This document shows, piece by piece, positions 8,085 to 16,985 of a stretch of 64,000 nucleotides of DNA. The position numbers were made by a program, and so were the translations under genes. Source of the DNA: Micropruina sp. (lineage in GTDB: Bacteria; Actinomycetota; Actinomycetes; Propionibacteriales; Propionibacteriaceae); contig JADJTO010000033.1 in NCBI GenBank assembly GCA_016711105.1, positions 1 to 64,000 of the forward strand. Direction: 5' to 3'. The stretch's first letter is position 1; each line of letters opens with the position of its first letter. The notes beneath the pieces were generated by a model. It saw nothing but the letters and a program-made list of their open reading frames with translations, made no database searches and was not told the origin of the DNA.

Positions 8085-8752
8085 CTGACAACGAGGCACC
8101 CGCTAGGCCCAGTCCTGGCCGACGGGTCGTGATCGTCGACGATCACGCGATGTTCCGCAGCGGGGTCAAACACGACATCGGTTCCCGCGTGCACGTGGTG
8201 GGCGAAGCGGAGGACGTGCCCAGCGCAGTGGCAGCCATTCTGGCGTCCCAGCCGGACGTCGTGCTGTTGGACGTCCACCTTCCCGGCGGTGGCGGGATCG
8301 AGGTCCTCAAGCAGGTGCATGCCATCGAGCCGGACGTCCGCTTCCTCGCGCTGTCGGTCTCCGATGCCGCCGAGGACGTGATCGCGGTGATCCGCGGTGG
8401 CGCCCGCGGGTACGTCACCAAGTCGATTTCGGCTGACGAACTGGTCGACGCGATCGGACGGGTGGCCGAAGGGGATGCGGTGTTCTCGCCGCGCCTGGCC
8501 GGATTCGTCCTGGACGCGTTCTCCGGAGCGATCGATGTCGCCAGCGTGGATGAGGACCTCGATCGGCTCAGCGCGCGGGAACGGGAAGTGCTGCGGCTGA
8601 TAGCCCGCGGCTACGCCTACAAGGAGATCGCCCGCGAGCTGTTCATCTCGATCAAGACCGTGGAGACCCACGTCTCCAGCGTGTTGCGCAAGCTGCAGCT
8701 CTCGAATCGGCACCAACTGACTCGGTGGGCCACCGACAGACGGCTCGTCTGA
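8081..8752 (+). CDS. Response regulator, NarL/LuxR family
   Basis: A 223-residue regulator. The receiver domain has the acidic pair VIVDDH (20-21), the phosphorylated D64 in VVLLDVHLPGG, and K in GYVTKS. The C-terminal LuxR helix-turn-helix is at about residues 165-212 (LSAREREVLRLIARGYAYKEIA, KTVETHVSSVLRKL). ATGA overlap with the kinase gene marks it as the cognate partner. A likely target is the divergent PspC operon. Confidence 0.93.
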   Translation: MTDNEAPARPSPGRRVVIVDDHAMFRSGVKHDIGSRVHVVGEAEDVPSAVAAILASQPDVVLLDVHLPGGGGIEVLKQVHAIEPDVRFLALSVSDAAEDVIAVIRGGARGYVTKSISADELVDAIGRVAEGDAVFSPRLAGFVLDAFSGAIDVASVDEDLDRLSAREREVLRLIARGYAYKEIARELFISIKTVETHVSSVLRKLQLSNRHQLTRWATDRRLV

Positions 8753-8765
8753 GCCAGGACGCAGA

Positions 8766-8794
8766 TCAGCCCCGACGCGAGGCGCCGGGGCTGA
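8766..8794. terminator. Hairpin after the response regulator
   Basis: TCAGCCCCG (8766-8774) and CGGGGCTGA (8786-8794) form a 9-bp stem with an 11-nt loop between two convergent genes. There is no T tract, so termination efficiency is uncertain. Confidence 0.55.
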
Positions 8795-8815
8795 CTGAAC
8801 AACGTGTGCTGAGTG

Positions 8816-9076
8816 TTAGACCTGGGTCCTGCGGCCCGAGATGGGCTGCCACAGGAAGATGCCCAGGATCGCACCGCCGATGGCCATCAGCCAGGTGTAG
8901 ATGGAGAAGAACTCGCCCAGCGGGCGATTGAAGAGGATAGAGCCGAGCCAGCCGCCCACCAGGGCGCCAATGACTCCGAGCCCCAGGGACGTCAGCCAGC
9001 TCCCCTGTTGGCCCATGATTGAACGGGAAATGCTGCCGGCAATGAGACCGAGCACGAGAAATGCGATGAAACCCAT
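8816..9076 (-). CDS. GlsB/YeaQ/YmgE-family small membrane protein
   Basis: An 86-residue protein with the family pattern: MGFIAFLVLGLIAGSISRSIMG, a glycine-rich second helix (LGLGVIGALVGGWLGSILF), and a third (AIGGAILGIFLWQ). Members are annotated as transglycosylase-associated or general-stress proteins; no molecular activity is established. It lies alone, facing the response regulator gene across a hairpin. Confidence 0.85.
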   Translation of the reverse strand: MGFIAFLVLGLIAGSISRSIMGQQGSWLTSLGLGVIGALVGGWLGSILFNRPLGEFFSIYTWLMAIGGAILGIFLWQPISGRRTQV

Positions 9077-9182
9077 GCGTCCAACGTACGCGCCATAGCG
9101 AGCCGGTAAGGCATCAAAAGCGCTCAGCCAGGGTCCAATGGGTGGTCCTCCGGGGGTCGGCCGCCCGGGTTAGGATGCGGCT

Positions 9183-9527
9183 ATGGAATTCGTTGAACAC
9201 CTCATCGTGCTGCTGCACTTCTTCGGCTTTGCCTCGCTCCTGGGTGGGGCGCTGGTGCAGGTTCGGAGCGCGAACCCCGTGGTGAACAACGCCATGCGGG
9301 ACGGGGCGTGGACGCAGCTGGTGACGGGGTTGGTCCTCGTGGTGTTGGCTGAACTCTTCGATGACGACCCGGTCAACCACGCCAAGGTCGGGATCAAACT
9401 GCTCGTCCTGATCGGCATCCTCGCGCTGGTGCTGATCAACCGCAAAAAGGAGCACATCACCCGTGGGACGCTCTTCACCGTGCTCGGGTTGACCGCCGCC
9501 AACGCCGCGGTGGCCGTCCTCTGGTGA
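9183..9527 (+). CDS. Small integral membrane protein of unknown function
   Basis: A 114-residue protein with four hydrophobic segments: HLIVLLHFFGFASLLGGALV, LVTGLVLVVLAELF, VGIKLLVLIGILALVLI and FTVLGLTAANAAVAVLW. A short charged stretch (NRKKEHITR) lies between the last two. TAGGAT at 9171-9176, 6 nt before the ATG, supports a leaderless start. It lies upstream of pcrA with a 41-nt gap. No function can be assigned. Confidence 0.75.
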   Translation: MEFVEHLIVLLHFFGFASLLGGALVQVRSANPVVNNAMRDGAWTQLVTGLVLVVLAELFDDDPVNHAKVGIKLLVLIGILALVLINRKKEHITRGTLFTVLGLTAANAAVAVLW

Positions 9528-9568
9528 GCTGCGAGGGTGTCGGCGGCAGGGCATAAGGTTGTGCCGCC

Positions 9569-11956
9569 ATGACCGACACCCTGTTTCCCGAGTTCTTCGG
9601 GGTCACTGATCCCACGCCCCCTCCGGTCGCGCCGGCGCGAGCCAAGCGTCGCGATCCTGAGGACCTGCTGCGCGACCTGAACCCACCGCAGCGAGCCGCG
9701 GTGATCCATCAGGGTTCACCCCTGCTGGTCGTCGCCGGGGCCGGCTCGGGCAAGACCCGCGTCCTGACCCGCCGGATCGCGCACCTGGTCAGTGAGCGGG
9801 GGGTGCACCCGGGGTCGATCCTGGCGATCACGTTCACCAATAAGGCTGCCGCCGAAATGCGGCACCGGGTGATGGACATCGTCGGCAATCGGGCCAAGTT
9901 GATGTGGGTGTCGACCTTCCACTCGGCCTGCGTGCGGATGCTACGTGCCGATATCAACCGCTTCGGAATGTCGCGCACGTTCTCCATCTATGACGACACC
10001 GACTCCAAACGGCTGATGCAGTTGGTGCTGCGCGATCAACAACTTGACCCCAAGCGCTACCCGGTGCGGGCGGTGATGAACTGGGTCTCAAACCAGAAGA
10101 ACGAACTGGTCGACCACGAAACCGCGCGAGCTCGGGCGGAGGCCGCCCAAGAGCTGCTCTACGCAGACGCCTATGCGGAGTACCAGCGGCGCCTCGTGGC
10201 CGGCAACGCCCTTGACTTCGACGACCTGATCATGACCACGGTGCACCTGCTGCAGGCCTTCCCCGACCTGCGCGAGCAATACCGACGACGCTTCCGTCAG
10301 GTCCTGGTGGACGAGTACCAAGACACCAACCACGCCCAATACGCCCTGATTCGGGAGCTGTGCGGGGTGCTCCCGGCACAGCCGGGCGTGCCCGAGGTGG
10401 ATCCCCCCGAGCTGATGGTCGTCGGTGACTCCGACCAGTCGATCTACGCCTTCCGCGGGGCGACGATCCGGAACATTCTCGACTTCGAGAAGGACTTTCC
10501 CGGCGCCGGAACGATCGTGCTGGAGCAGAACTACCGCTCCACCCAAAACATCCTGTCGGCCGCCAATGCCGTGATCAACCGCAACCCGGGCCGCCCCCAG
10601 AAGCGGCTCTGGTCCCAGGCCGGTGACGGCGACCTCATCGTGGGCTACGTCGCCGACACCGAGCACGACGAAGCCCAGTTCATCGCCGACGAGATCGACC
10701 GGCTGACCGACGCCGGGGTGCACACACCCGGTGAGGTCGCCGTCTTCTATCGGACGAACGCGCAATCGCGAGCGTTCGAAGAGGTCTTCATCCGCGTCGG
10801 AATGCCCTACAAGGTGGTCGGTGGGGTGCGCTTCTACGAACGCAAGGAGATCCGGGACGCGATCGCCTACCTTCGGGCGATCGCCAACCCGGCCGACGAC
10901 GTGTCGGTCCGCCGGATCCTCAACGTGCCCAAGCGCGGCATCGGGGATCGGGCCGAAGCCGTGATCGACGCGTTCGCCGCTGCCGAGCGGATCCCCTTCT
11001 ACCAAGCCCTGCTCCGCGCCGCACAGGCCCCGGGCTTGCCCTCCCGCTCGCTGAACCAGATCAACGGTTTCGTGGCCGTGATGGAGAGGCAGCGCGAGTT
11101 GATGGCGTCGGGGGCGGGCGCGGACGAGATGCTCGTCGGCATCCTCAACGACTCGGGCTATCTGGCCGAGTTGCGCTCTTCCACCGATCCCACCGATGAG
11201 ACCCGGGTGGAGAACCTGGTCGAGTTCGTATCGGTGGCCGGCGAGTTCGTCGCGGCCGCGCACGCCCAAGACATCGACGTCGACACCCCCGCCGACACCC
11301 TGGCCGCCGGTTCTCCTGAGCCGGACGACTCTCTTCCCGCCTTCCTGGAGCGGATCGCCCTGGTCGCGGACTCTGATCAGATCCCCGATGCAGATGCGGA
11401 GTCCGGGGGAGTGGTCACCCTGATGACCCTGCACACGGCGAAGGGGTTGGAGTTCCCGACCGTCTTCCTGACCGGCTTTGAGGACGCGATCTTTCCGCAC
11501 CAGCGGGCCCTGTCTGATCCGGCCGAGCTGCAGGAGGAACGCCGCCTGGCCTACGTCGGGATCACCCGGGCCCGGGAGCGGCTCTACCTGACCCGGGCGA
11601 CCGTCCGGACTGCCTGGGGTGCGCCGCAATACAACCCGCCCAGCCGGTTCACCGAGGAGATTCCGGCCCACTTGTTGGATTGGCGTCGCCTGGGCATGCC
11701 CCGCAGCGGCTGGGCCTCGACCAGCCGGGTGCGCACCGAGCAGGCCTGGAAGAACACGGTCAGCTACGGCAGCAAGCCGGTGATCAAAACGGTGGCCTCG
11801 GTCACTGTCGGCGACCGGGTGCTGCACACCACGTTCGGAATGGGCGTGGTGACCGCGACCAGCGGCGCCGGGGACGCGGCGAAGGCGGACGTCGACTTCG
11901 GGAGTTCAGGGGTCAAGCGGCTCAGCCTCAAGCACGCCCCGATGGAGAAGATGTAG
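9569..11956 (+). CDS. pcrA: ATP-dependent DNA helicase PcrA/UvrD
   Basis: A 795-residue superfamily 1A 3'-5' helicase for nucleotide excision repair and clearing of stalled forks or RNA polymerase. Motifs in order: Q-motif NPPQRAAV, Walker A AGAGSGKT (about 56-63), motif Ia ITFTNKAAAEM, Walker B VDEYQDTN (about 247), motif III VGDSDQSIYAFRGA, motif IV QNYRST, motif V TLHTAKGLEFPTVFLTG, motif VI YVGITRARERLYL. The C-terminal basic region ends in a Tudor-like segment (VGDRVLHTTFGMGVVT) that binds RNA polymerase in relatives. The reading frame is intact across 2.4 kb. Confidence 0.95.
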   Translation: MTDTLFPEFFGVTDPTPPPVAPARAKRRDPEDLLRDLNPPQRAAVIHQGSPLLVVAGAGSGKTRVLTRRIAHLVSERGVHPGSILAITFTNKAAAEMRHRVMDIVGNRAKLMWVSTFHSACVRMLRADINRFGMSRTFSIYDDTDSKRLMQLVLRDQQLDPKRYPVRAVMNWVSNQKNELVDHETARARAEAAQELLYADAYAEYQRRLVAGNALDFDDLIMTTVHLLQAFPDLREQYRRRFRQVLVDEYQDTNHAQYALIRELCGVLPAQPGVPEVDPPELMVVGDSDQSIYAFRGATIRNILDFEKDFPGAGTIVLEQNYRSTQNILSAANAVINRNPGRPQKRLWSQAGDGDLIVGYVADTEHDEAQFIADEIDRLTDAGVHTPGEVAVFYRTNAQSRAFEEVFIRVGMPYKVVGGVRFYERKEIRDAIAYLRAIANPADDVSVRRILNVPKRGIGDRAEAVIDAFAAAERIPFYQALLRAAQAPGLPSRSLNQINGFVAVMERQRELMASGAGADEMLVGILNDSGYLAELRSSTDPTDETRVENLVEFVSVAGEFVAAAHAQDIDVDTPADTLAAGSPEPDDSLPAFLERIALVADSDQIPDADAESGGVVTLMTLHTAKGLEFPTVFLTGFEDAIFPHQRALSDPAELQEERRLAYVGITRARERLYLTRATVRTAWGAPQYNPPSRFTEEIPAHLLDWRRLGMPRSGWASTSRVRTEQAWKNTVSYGSKPVIKTVASVTVGDRVLHTTFGMGVVTATSGAGDAAKADVDFGSSGVKRLSLKHAPMEKM

Positions 11957-11976
11957 CCGCTCAGGCGGCGTCGCGC

Positions 11977-12777
11977 TCAGCGCTTCAGGTACTTCATGGG
12001 GTCGACGCCGGTGCCGTTCTCGTAGACCGAGAAGTGCAGATGGCAGGCCGTGGAGAGCCCGGTCGTACCGACATAGCCGATCAGCTGGCCCTTGTTGACC
12101 TGCTCGCCCTCGCTGACCACGTAGTTGGTCATGTGCAGGTAAGCCTCCTCCACCTCGACCCCGTCGATCTGGCCGGAGTTCACTCGGACGTTGTTGCCCG
12201 AGCCGCCGTCATAGGAGGCTTTGACCACGAGGCCGTCCGCAGCGGCATAGATCGGGTTGCCGCACGCGCCGCCGATGTCGGTGCCGTTGTGTAGCCGCCA
12301 GTAGCGCAGGATCGGGTGCAGGCGCGGGCCGAAGCTCGATCCCACGCCGCCCTCGGTCGGCCAGAGGAACTTGCTCTTGTCCAGCAAATCCTTGGATTCG
12401 GCTGTGATCTTGTCGGCAGCGGCGTTCAGGGCGACCTGGCGGACGTCGCTGGCAGCCACGGCCTGAGCGGCGGACAGGTCAGCTGCTTCGTCAGCCAGGA
12501 CCTTCGCCCGAGCGCTGGCAAGGTCATCAGTCGAGACGACCGGCCGATCGGCATCCCGGCTGGCGGGGTCAGTGGTGCGCAGGTCAAAGGCAGAGGGGAC
12601 AGCGGTGCTGAGCGCTACTGGGGCGGTTGCTGCGGGGGCGGCCTGCGACGTGCTCGAACCAAGGGTCCCGATGCCAGCCAGGCAGACCCCGGCGAGGGCA
12701 ACGGCGGCGATGGTCTGACGGGTCACCCGGACGCCTGCAGCGATTTCGCCTACCTTGTCGATCAGCCGCGTGCGCAA
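11977..12777 (-). CDS. Secreted M23-family peptidoglycan endopeptidase
   Basis: A 266-residue protein. A long signal region (about 1-47, hydrophobic TIAAVALAGVCLAGIGTL, cleavage near SQAAPA) is followed by an Ala-rich helical linker and the M23 (LytM) domain: SSFGPRLHPI and HNGTDIGG with zinc ligands H and D, then CHLHFSVYENG with the catalytic HxH. Both Zn-binding motifs are present, so it is probably active in cell-wall turnover. The start is a TTG at 12777 with AGGAGA upstream. It faces pcrA with a 20-nt gap. Confidence 0.88.
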   Translation of the reverse strand: MRTRLIDKVGEIAAGVRVTRQTIAAVALAGVCLAGIGTLGSSTSQAAPAATAPVALSTAVPSAFDLRTTDPASRDADRPVVSTDDLASARAKVLADEAADLSAAQAVAASDVRQVALNAAADKITAESKDLLDKSKFLWPTEGGVGSSFGPRLHPILRYWRLHNGTDIGGACGNPIYAAADGLVVKASYDGGSGNNVRVNSGQIDGVEVEEAYLHMTNYVVSEGEQVNKGQLIGYVGTTGLSTACHLHFSVYENGTGVDPMKYLKR

Positions 12778-12924
12778 GCCAGTGTCTCCTGCTGTGAGAG
12801 GGAATCCCGTCTTCGGGGATGGGTTTAGCTTAGCATTTCTCAGGGTAGTTCTCAGAATTGGCCTCGTGGACGGCGTGCGACGGACGCCGGGGTGCAGGAT
12901 GGGCTCGCGCAGTCTAGTCTCAGG
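12778..12924 (-). promoter_or_regulatory. Upstream region of the M23 peptidase and of sucC
   Basis: On the minus strand the motif CTGAGAA occurs twice, 12 nt apart (about 12837-12857), upstream of the peptidase, where a regulator could bind. A short hairpin (ATCCC/GGGAT) follows in the leader. The conserved sequence blocks of the c-di-AMP (ydaO) riboswitch that controls some actinobacterial wall hydrolases were not found. On the plus strand TAGTCT (12915-12920) is a possible sucC -10 box. Confidence 0.35.
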
Positions 12925-12965
12925 ATGCCTATCGGCGCCCAGGCCCCATCACAGACGGAGTAGTC

Positions 12966-14139
12966 GTGGATCTGTTCGAGTACCAGGCTCGAGACCTGTT
13001 CGAAGCGCACGGGGTCCCCGTGCTGCGCGGAATCGTTGCCACCACCCCGCAGGAGGCGGCTGACGCTGCGGCCGAACTCGCCACACCCGTGGTCGTGGTC
13101 AAGGCCCAGGTCAAGACCGGAGGCCGCGGCAAGGCCGGTGGGGTCAAACTGGCCCGCAGCCCCCAGGAGGCCCGGGAAGCGGCTGAGAAGATTCTCGGTC
13201 TCGACATCAACGGGCACATCGTCCGCGCCGTCATGGTGACCGAGGGTGCCGACATCGCTGAGGAGTACTACTTCTCCCTGCTGCTGGATCGCGCCCAACG
13301 CAACTACCTGGCGATGTGCTCCAAAGAGGGCGGGATGGACATCGAAACCCTCGCCGTGGAGCGGCCCGACGCGCTGGCCCGGATCTCGGTCAGCCCGATC
13401 ACCGGCCTTGACGCGGCGAAGGCGGACGAGATCGTGGCCGCGGCCGGCTTCGAGGAGGCCGATCGGGCCGAACTGGCCAGGGTGCTGGTGCTCCTGGGGG
13501 ATGTCTACCGCGAGAACGACGCCACCCTGGTGGAGGTGAACCCCCTGGTGAAGACGGGATCGGGGCAGATCATCGCCCTCGACGGCAAGGTCACCCTGGA
13601 CAGCAACGCCGCGTTCCGGCACCCCGAGTGGGAGGGTTTGGCCGACGAATCCCGCGACGACCCGCTAGAGATTCGAGCCCGGGAGAAGGGCCTGAACTAC
13701 GTCAAGTTGGACGGCTCCGTCGGCATCATCGGCAACGGCGCCGGTCTGGTGATGAGCACGCTGGACGTGGTCGCGAATGCCGGCAAGGAGTTTCCGGGTA
13801 GCCCAACTCCGGCCAACTTCCTCGACATCGGCGGAGGCGCGTCGGCGCAGGTGATGGCCGACGGGCTGGACATCATCCTCTCCGACGCCCAAGTCGAGGT
13901 GGTCTTCGTCAACGTCTTCGGCGGCATCACCGCGTGCAGCGAGGTGGCCAAGGGGATCATCGACGCCCTGGGCATGCTGGGGGATCGGGCCCAGGCCGAT
14001 CGTCGTCCGGCTGGACGGCAACGCCGTCGAGATCGGTCGAGCGATGCTCGCAGAAGCGGCGCACCCCTTGGTGCGCATGGAAACCACCATGGACGCCGCG
14101 GCGCGCAGCGCCGCCCAACTGGCCAGCCTGGCTCGCTGA
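12966..14139 (+). CDS. sucC: Succinyl-CoA synthetase (ADP-forming) beta subunit, frameshifted
   Basis: The beta subunit of the TCA-cycle enzyme that interconverts succinyl-CoA and succinate with ATP formation. It begins MDLFEYQARDLFEAHGVPV at a GTG, with the ATP-grasp domain (VKAQVKTGGRGKAGGVKLA) and the CoA-ligase domain ending IFGGIT-like NVFGGITACSEVAKGII. One extra base between about 13978 and 13995 breaks the frame; the correct continuation is PIVVRLDGNAVEIG to the stop at 14137-14139, about 390 aa, normal for SucC. sucD starts 16 nt later. In this organism it also feeds the methylmalonyl-CoA pathway. Confidence 0.92.
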
Positions 14140-14155
14140 GATAAGGAACACATCA

Positions 14156-15043
14156 ATGGCTATCTGGCTGGATCACCATTCCAAGGTCATCGTTCAGGGC
14201 ATGACCGGCTCGGAGGGACGCAAGCATACGCAGCGGATGATCGCCTCGGGCACCCGCATCGTCGGCGGCGTCACGCCTGGAAAGGGCGGTCAGTCCGTCC
14301 TGTTCGAGGAAGACCCAGTGCCGGTGTTCAACTCCGTGGCGGAAGCCAAGCAGGCCACCGGCGCGAACGTGTCGGTCATCTTCGTCCCGGCACGCTTCAC
14401 CCGGGGAGCGGTGTTCGAGGCGGTCGACGCGGGCCTTGACCTGGCGGTCTGCATCACCGAAGGGGTCCCGGTCAAGGACTCCGCAGCGTTCTACACCCAC
14501 GTCGTCGAGAGCGGCCACACCAGGCTGATCGGCCCCAACTGCCCGGGTCTGATTTCTCCGGGGAAGAGCAACGTCGGCATCATTCCCGCCTCGATCGCCC
14601 GACCTGGCCGGATCGGTCTGGTCTCCAAGTCCGGCACGTTGACCTACCAGATGATGTTCGAACTGGGCGATATCGGCTTCTCGACTGCCGTCGGCATCGG
14701 CGGCGATCCGGTGATCGGTACCACTCACATCGACGCCCTGGCCGCCTTCGAGGACGATCCGGAGACCGACGCGATCATCATGATCGGCGAGATCGGCGGC
14801 GACGCCGAAGAGCGGGCGGCGGCCTTCGTGGCTGATCATGTGACCAAGCCCGTGGTCGGCTACATCGCCGGGTTCACCGCCCCTGAGGGCAAGACGATGG
14901 GCCATGCCGGAGCCATCGTGTCAGGCACCAAGGGCACCGCGCTGGGCAAGAAGGCGGCGCTGGAAGAGGCCGGCGTCCAGGTGGGCCGGACTCCGAGCGA
15001 GGCAGCTAACCTCATCCGAGAGATCATGAGTTCCCTGCACTGA
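14156..15043 (+). CDS. sucD: Succinyl-CoA synthetase alpha subunit
   Basis: A 295-residue subunit with the CoA-binding Rossmann domain (VIVQGMTGSEGRKHTQRM), the TPGKGG loop, GPNCPGLISPGK, and the phosphorylated histidine in the family motif GHAGAIVSG near residue 247. The ATG at 14156 is preceded by AAGGAA and gives the family N-terminus MAIWLDHHSKVIVQG. It pairs with sucC. A 16-bp tandem repeat covers its stop codon and a strong terminator follows. Confidence 0.95.
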   Translation: MAIWLDHHSKVIVQGMTGSEGRKHTQRMIASGTRIVGGVTPGKGGQSVLFEEDPVPVFNSVAEAKQATGANVSVIFVPARFTRGAVFEAVDAGLDLAVCITEGVPVKDSAAFYTHVVESGHTRLIGPNCPGLISPGKSNVGIIPASIARPGRIGLVSKSGTLTYQMMFELGDIGFSTAVGIGGDPVIGTTHIDALAAFEDDPETDAIIMIGEIGGDAEERAAAFVADHVTKPVVGYIAGFTAPEGKTMGHAGAIVSGTKGTALGKKAALEEAGVQVGRTPSEAANLIREIMSSLH

Positions 15044-15068
15044 ATCGGCTCAGCACTGAATCGGCTCA
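15037..15068 (+). repeat. Exact 16-bp tandem duplication over the sucD stop codon
   Basis: GCACTGAATCGGCTCA occurs twice head to tail (15037-15052 and 15053-15068). The first copy contains the last sucD codon and TGA, and the second is untranslated. It looks like a recent slippage duplication. Confidence 0.9.
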
Positions 15069-15070
15069 GC

Positions 15071-15106
15071 CGGACGCGCCGCTCCCTTCGGGGGGCGGCG
15101 CGTCCG
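15071..15106 (+). terminator. Strong hairpin terminator of sucCD
   Basis: CGGACGCGCCGC (15071-15082) pairs perfectly with 15095-15106. Inside the loop, CCC-TTCG-GGG (15084-15093) adds a UUCG tetraloop stem. There is no long T tract, as is common in actinobacteria. Confidence 0.8.
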
Positions 15107-15131
15107 TCGTGTGCAGGCCGCGGTCCCTTCC

Positions 15132-16883
15132 CTAGACCTGGGACGCCCGCTGAGCCGCCCGGGCGGTGACCGCCGACCATTGGGCGTCGGTGAAGTCGAA
15201 GTCTGGGGACGGGTTCGCCAGCAGGTAGGTCACCCGGTTACCCCGAGACGAGATGCCGACCCGGAAGGTGACTCGGCGGGTGTCGCTGATCCGCTGGCTG
15301 ACCGTGTAAGCGAGGTAGGTGACGTTCTTGCCGTCAGCGCCGACGACCTTGATCGCCGGAATCACCTTCACCGTCGGGGTCTTGGTACGGGCGGCGCAAT
15401 CGGCAAAGTTCTTCTTCAACTGCGCCACAAGTTTGGTCGCGTCGGAGGCCTTGGGCAGGGTGTAGCGAGCCTCGTCCACGCCGAAGCCGTCGGGGGCGGC
15501 CGGATCATCGGTGAGGAGGTAGATGCGATGTTCCGCAGCAGTGGCGCCGGGCACCTGGTTCAGGTCGACCGCCTCGCACTGGCTTCCGACGAGGTTCGGC
15601 GCCGCGGGCTCCGTGCCCTCCCACCGACCCGCTCCCGGGGTCACCCGAGGCAGATCGTTCGGGGTCAGCCAGTTCGCTATCCCTGCCGTGGGTGGGGGAG
15701 CGGCGCTCACCTTCGGCGTCTCGGGGCAGGTGCCCTCGGCGCTGGCGCACTGACGAGCCAATGACTCTGCGGCCGCGGTGGCGAGCGCCTTGGTCGACAG
15801 GGCCGCCCCCGTCCGAGAGACGTCGAAGACATTGATGAAGGTGCCGGCGCGAGTCAGCAGCAGGACGTGCCGAGTGGGGTCCTGCTGCTCGACCACCACG
15901 GTCACGGCAGCGGACTGGTCAGCCAGTCCGGTCACGTTCGCGCCAGCGGCGACGTAGACCTCGTTCTTGGCGCACCCGCCCAGTTGGGCCAGCCGCAGCG
16001 TGAACGCGGTCTCGGCATCGGCCACTGTCGCGTAGGCAGCCTGTGACTGCAGCAAGGTGACCGACGGTGTTGTAGACGAGGCGAGGGAACGGAGTTGGGC
16101 GGCTGCAGCGGTGGGCAGACCCTCGACTGTGTCGTCGATGCATTTGGGCTGGCCGGTGGTGACGGTCGGCCCGGAGGCGGTTTCGCCGATCGTCCAGGTG
16201 GTTTGGTCGACCAACTCGGCCAGATCATCAGGTTCCAGCAGTTGGGTGTCCTGGAGCAGGGGCACAGCCGGATTCGCGGTGGGGGAGGTGCTTGAGCCGG
16301 GGGTCGAGGTCTGCTTCGGAAGGCTGGTGATCACGATCGCGGCGATCAGCCCGAGCACCACCAGCACCGAGGCGAGCACCGTCCATCGGCTGCGCGGCTC
16401 CGCCCACAGCCGGCTCAGTCGGTGTCCATCGCGCGCTGCGTCGCTGACCAGGGGCTCATCCTCGTCGACGGCGTCGGCGTTGGAGTCGGCTTCCGCGGAC
16501 GGGCTGGCGACTCCGGTGATCCAGGCGCGTAAGGAGGGAGTGAGCTGGTCCAAGCCGAAAGCGTCGTTCGGTGAGCTGGCACTCGTCGCGGAGCGACGAG
16601 CAATCCCGGGCACAAAGTCCTCCGGGTACGGGGCGTCGGCAAAGCGTCGACCGCTGGCAGAGATCGGGGCGTTGGGTTCCGGGTCCGGCAGCACCGGTGC
16701 CGGCGGAGGTATTGGCGAGGCACTGATCGCGCCGCTCGATCCTGAGCTGTCGTCGGCGGGGACCCACAGCGCCCGGGGGGGCCGCTGGAAGTCCGGGGCG
16801 GATTGGCCTTGATCGAGGTCGTCATCGTCCGGACCGTCGGCAGTCACAGGCATGGCCCGTCTGGGTCCTGGAGTGTCCGTCAC
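15132..16883 (-). CDS. Membrane-anchored exported protein with two cysteine-containing modules
   Basis: A 583-residue protein. Residues 1-165 are a disordered, acidic, Pro/Ser-rich cytoplasmic part; one membrane helix follows (WTVLASVLVVLGLIAAIVIT). Outside are two modules, roughly 205-385 and 390-583. The first starts LLEPDDLAELV and has cysteines in PKCIDD and GGCAKN; the second starts WLTPNDLPRV and has cysteines in GSQCEAV and FADCAA. The repeated opening and paired cysteines resemble the extracellular sensor domains of PknH-type proteins, but no kinase domain is present. The GTG start has GAGGA upstream. Function unknown; it lies inside the usually conserved sucD-perM neighbourhood. Confidence 0.72.
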   Translation of the reverse strand: MTDTPGPRRAMPVTADGPDDDDLDQGQSAPDFQRPPRALWVPADDSSGSSGAISASPIPPPAPVLPDPEPNAPISASGRRFADAPYPEDFVPGIARRSATSASSPNDAFGLDQLTPSLRAWITGVASPSAEADSNADAVDEDEPLVSDAARDGHRLSRLWAEPRSRWTVLASVLVVLGLIAAIVITSLPKQTSTPGSSTSPTANPAVPLLQDTQLLEPDDLAELVDQTTWTIGETASGPTVTTGQPKCIDDTVEGLPTAAAAQLRSLASSTTPSVTLLQSQAAYATVADAETAFTLRLAQLGGCAKNEVYVAAGANVTGLADQSAAVTVVVEQQDPTRHVLLLTRAGTFINVFDVSRTGAALSTKALATAAAESLARQCASAEGTCPETPKVSAAPPPTAGIANWLTPNDLPRVTPGAGRWEGTEPAAPNLVGSQCEAVDLNQVPGATAAEHRIYLLTDDPAAPDGFGVDEARYTLPKASDATKLVAQLKKNFADCAARTKTPTVKVIPAIKVVGADGKNVTYLAYTVSQRISDTRRVTFRVGISSRGNRVTYLLANPSPDFDFTDAQWSAVTARAAQRASQV

Positions 16884-16985
16884 GAGCGATCCTCAGCTTG
16901 GGGGAGTCCTGCTAGCCCATGAGTTTACCCACGCCTGGCGTGTCCGAACGATCCCCTGACATGGATGAGTGAGCATTGGTAAATC

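Noticed and set aside
10088..11827. 579-residue open frame antisense to pcrA
   Set aside because: Shadow frame of a strongly conserved helicase gene; no start signal or domain.
12778..12905. c-di-AMP (ydaO) riboswitch upstream of the M23 peptidase
   Set aside because: The conserved sequence blocks of that riboswitch were not found in the short leader.
15037..15068. CRISPR-like repeat
   Set aside because: Only two adjacent copies with no spacers; it is a simple tandem duplication.
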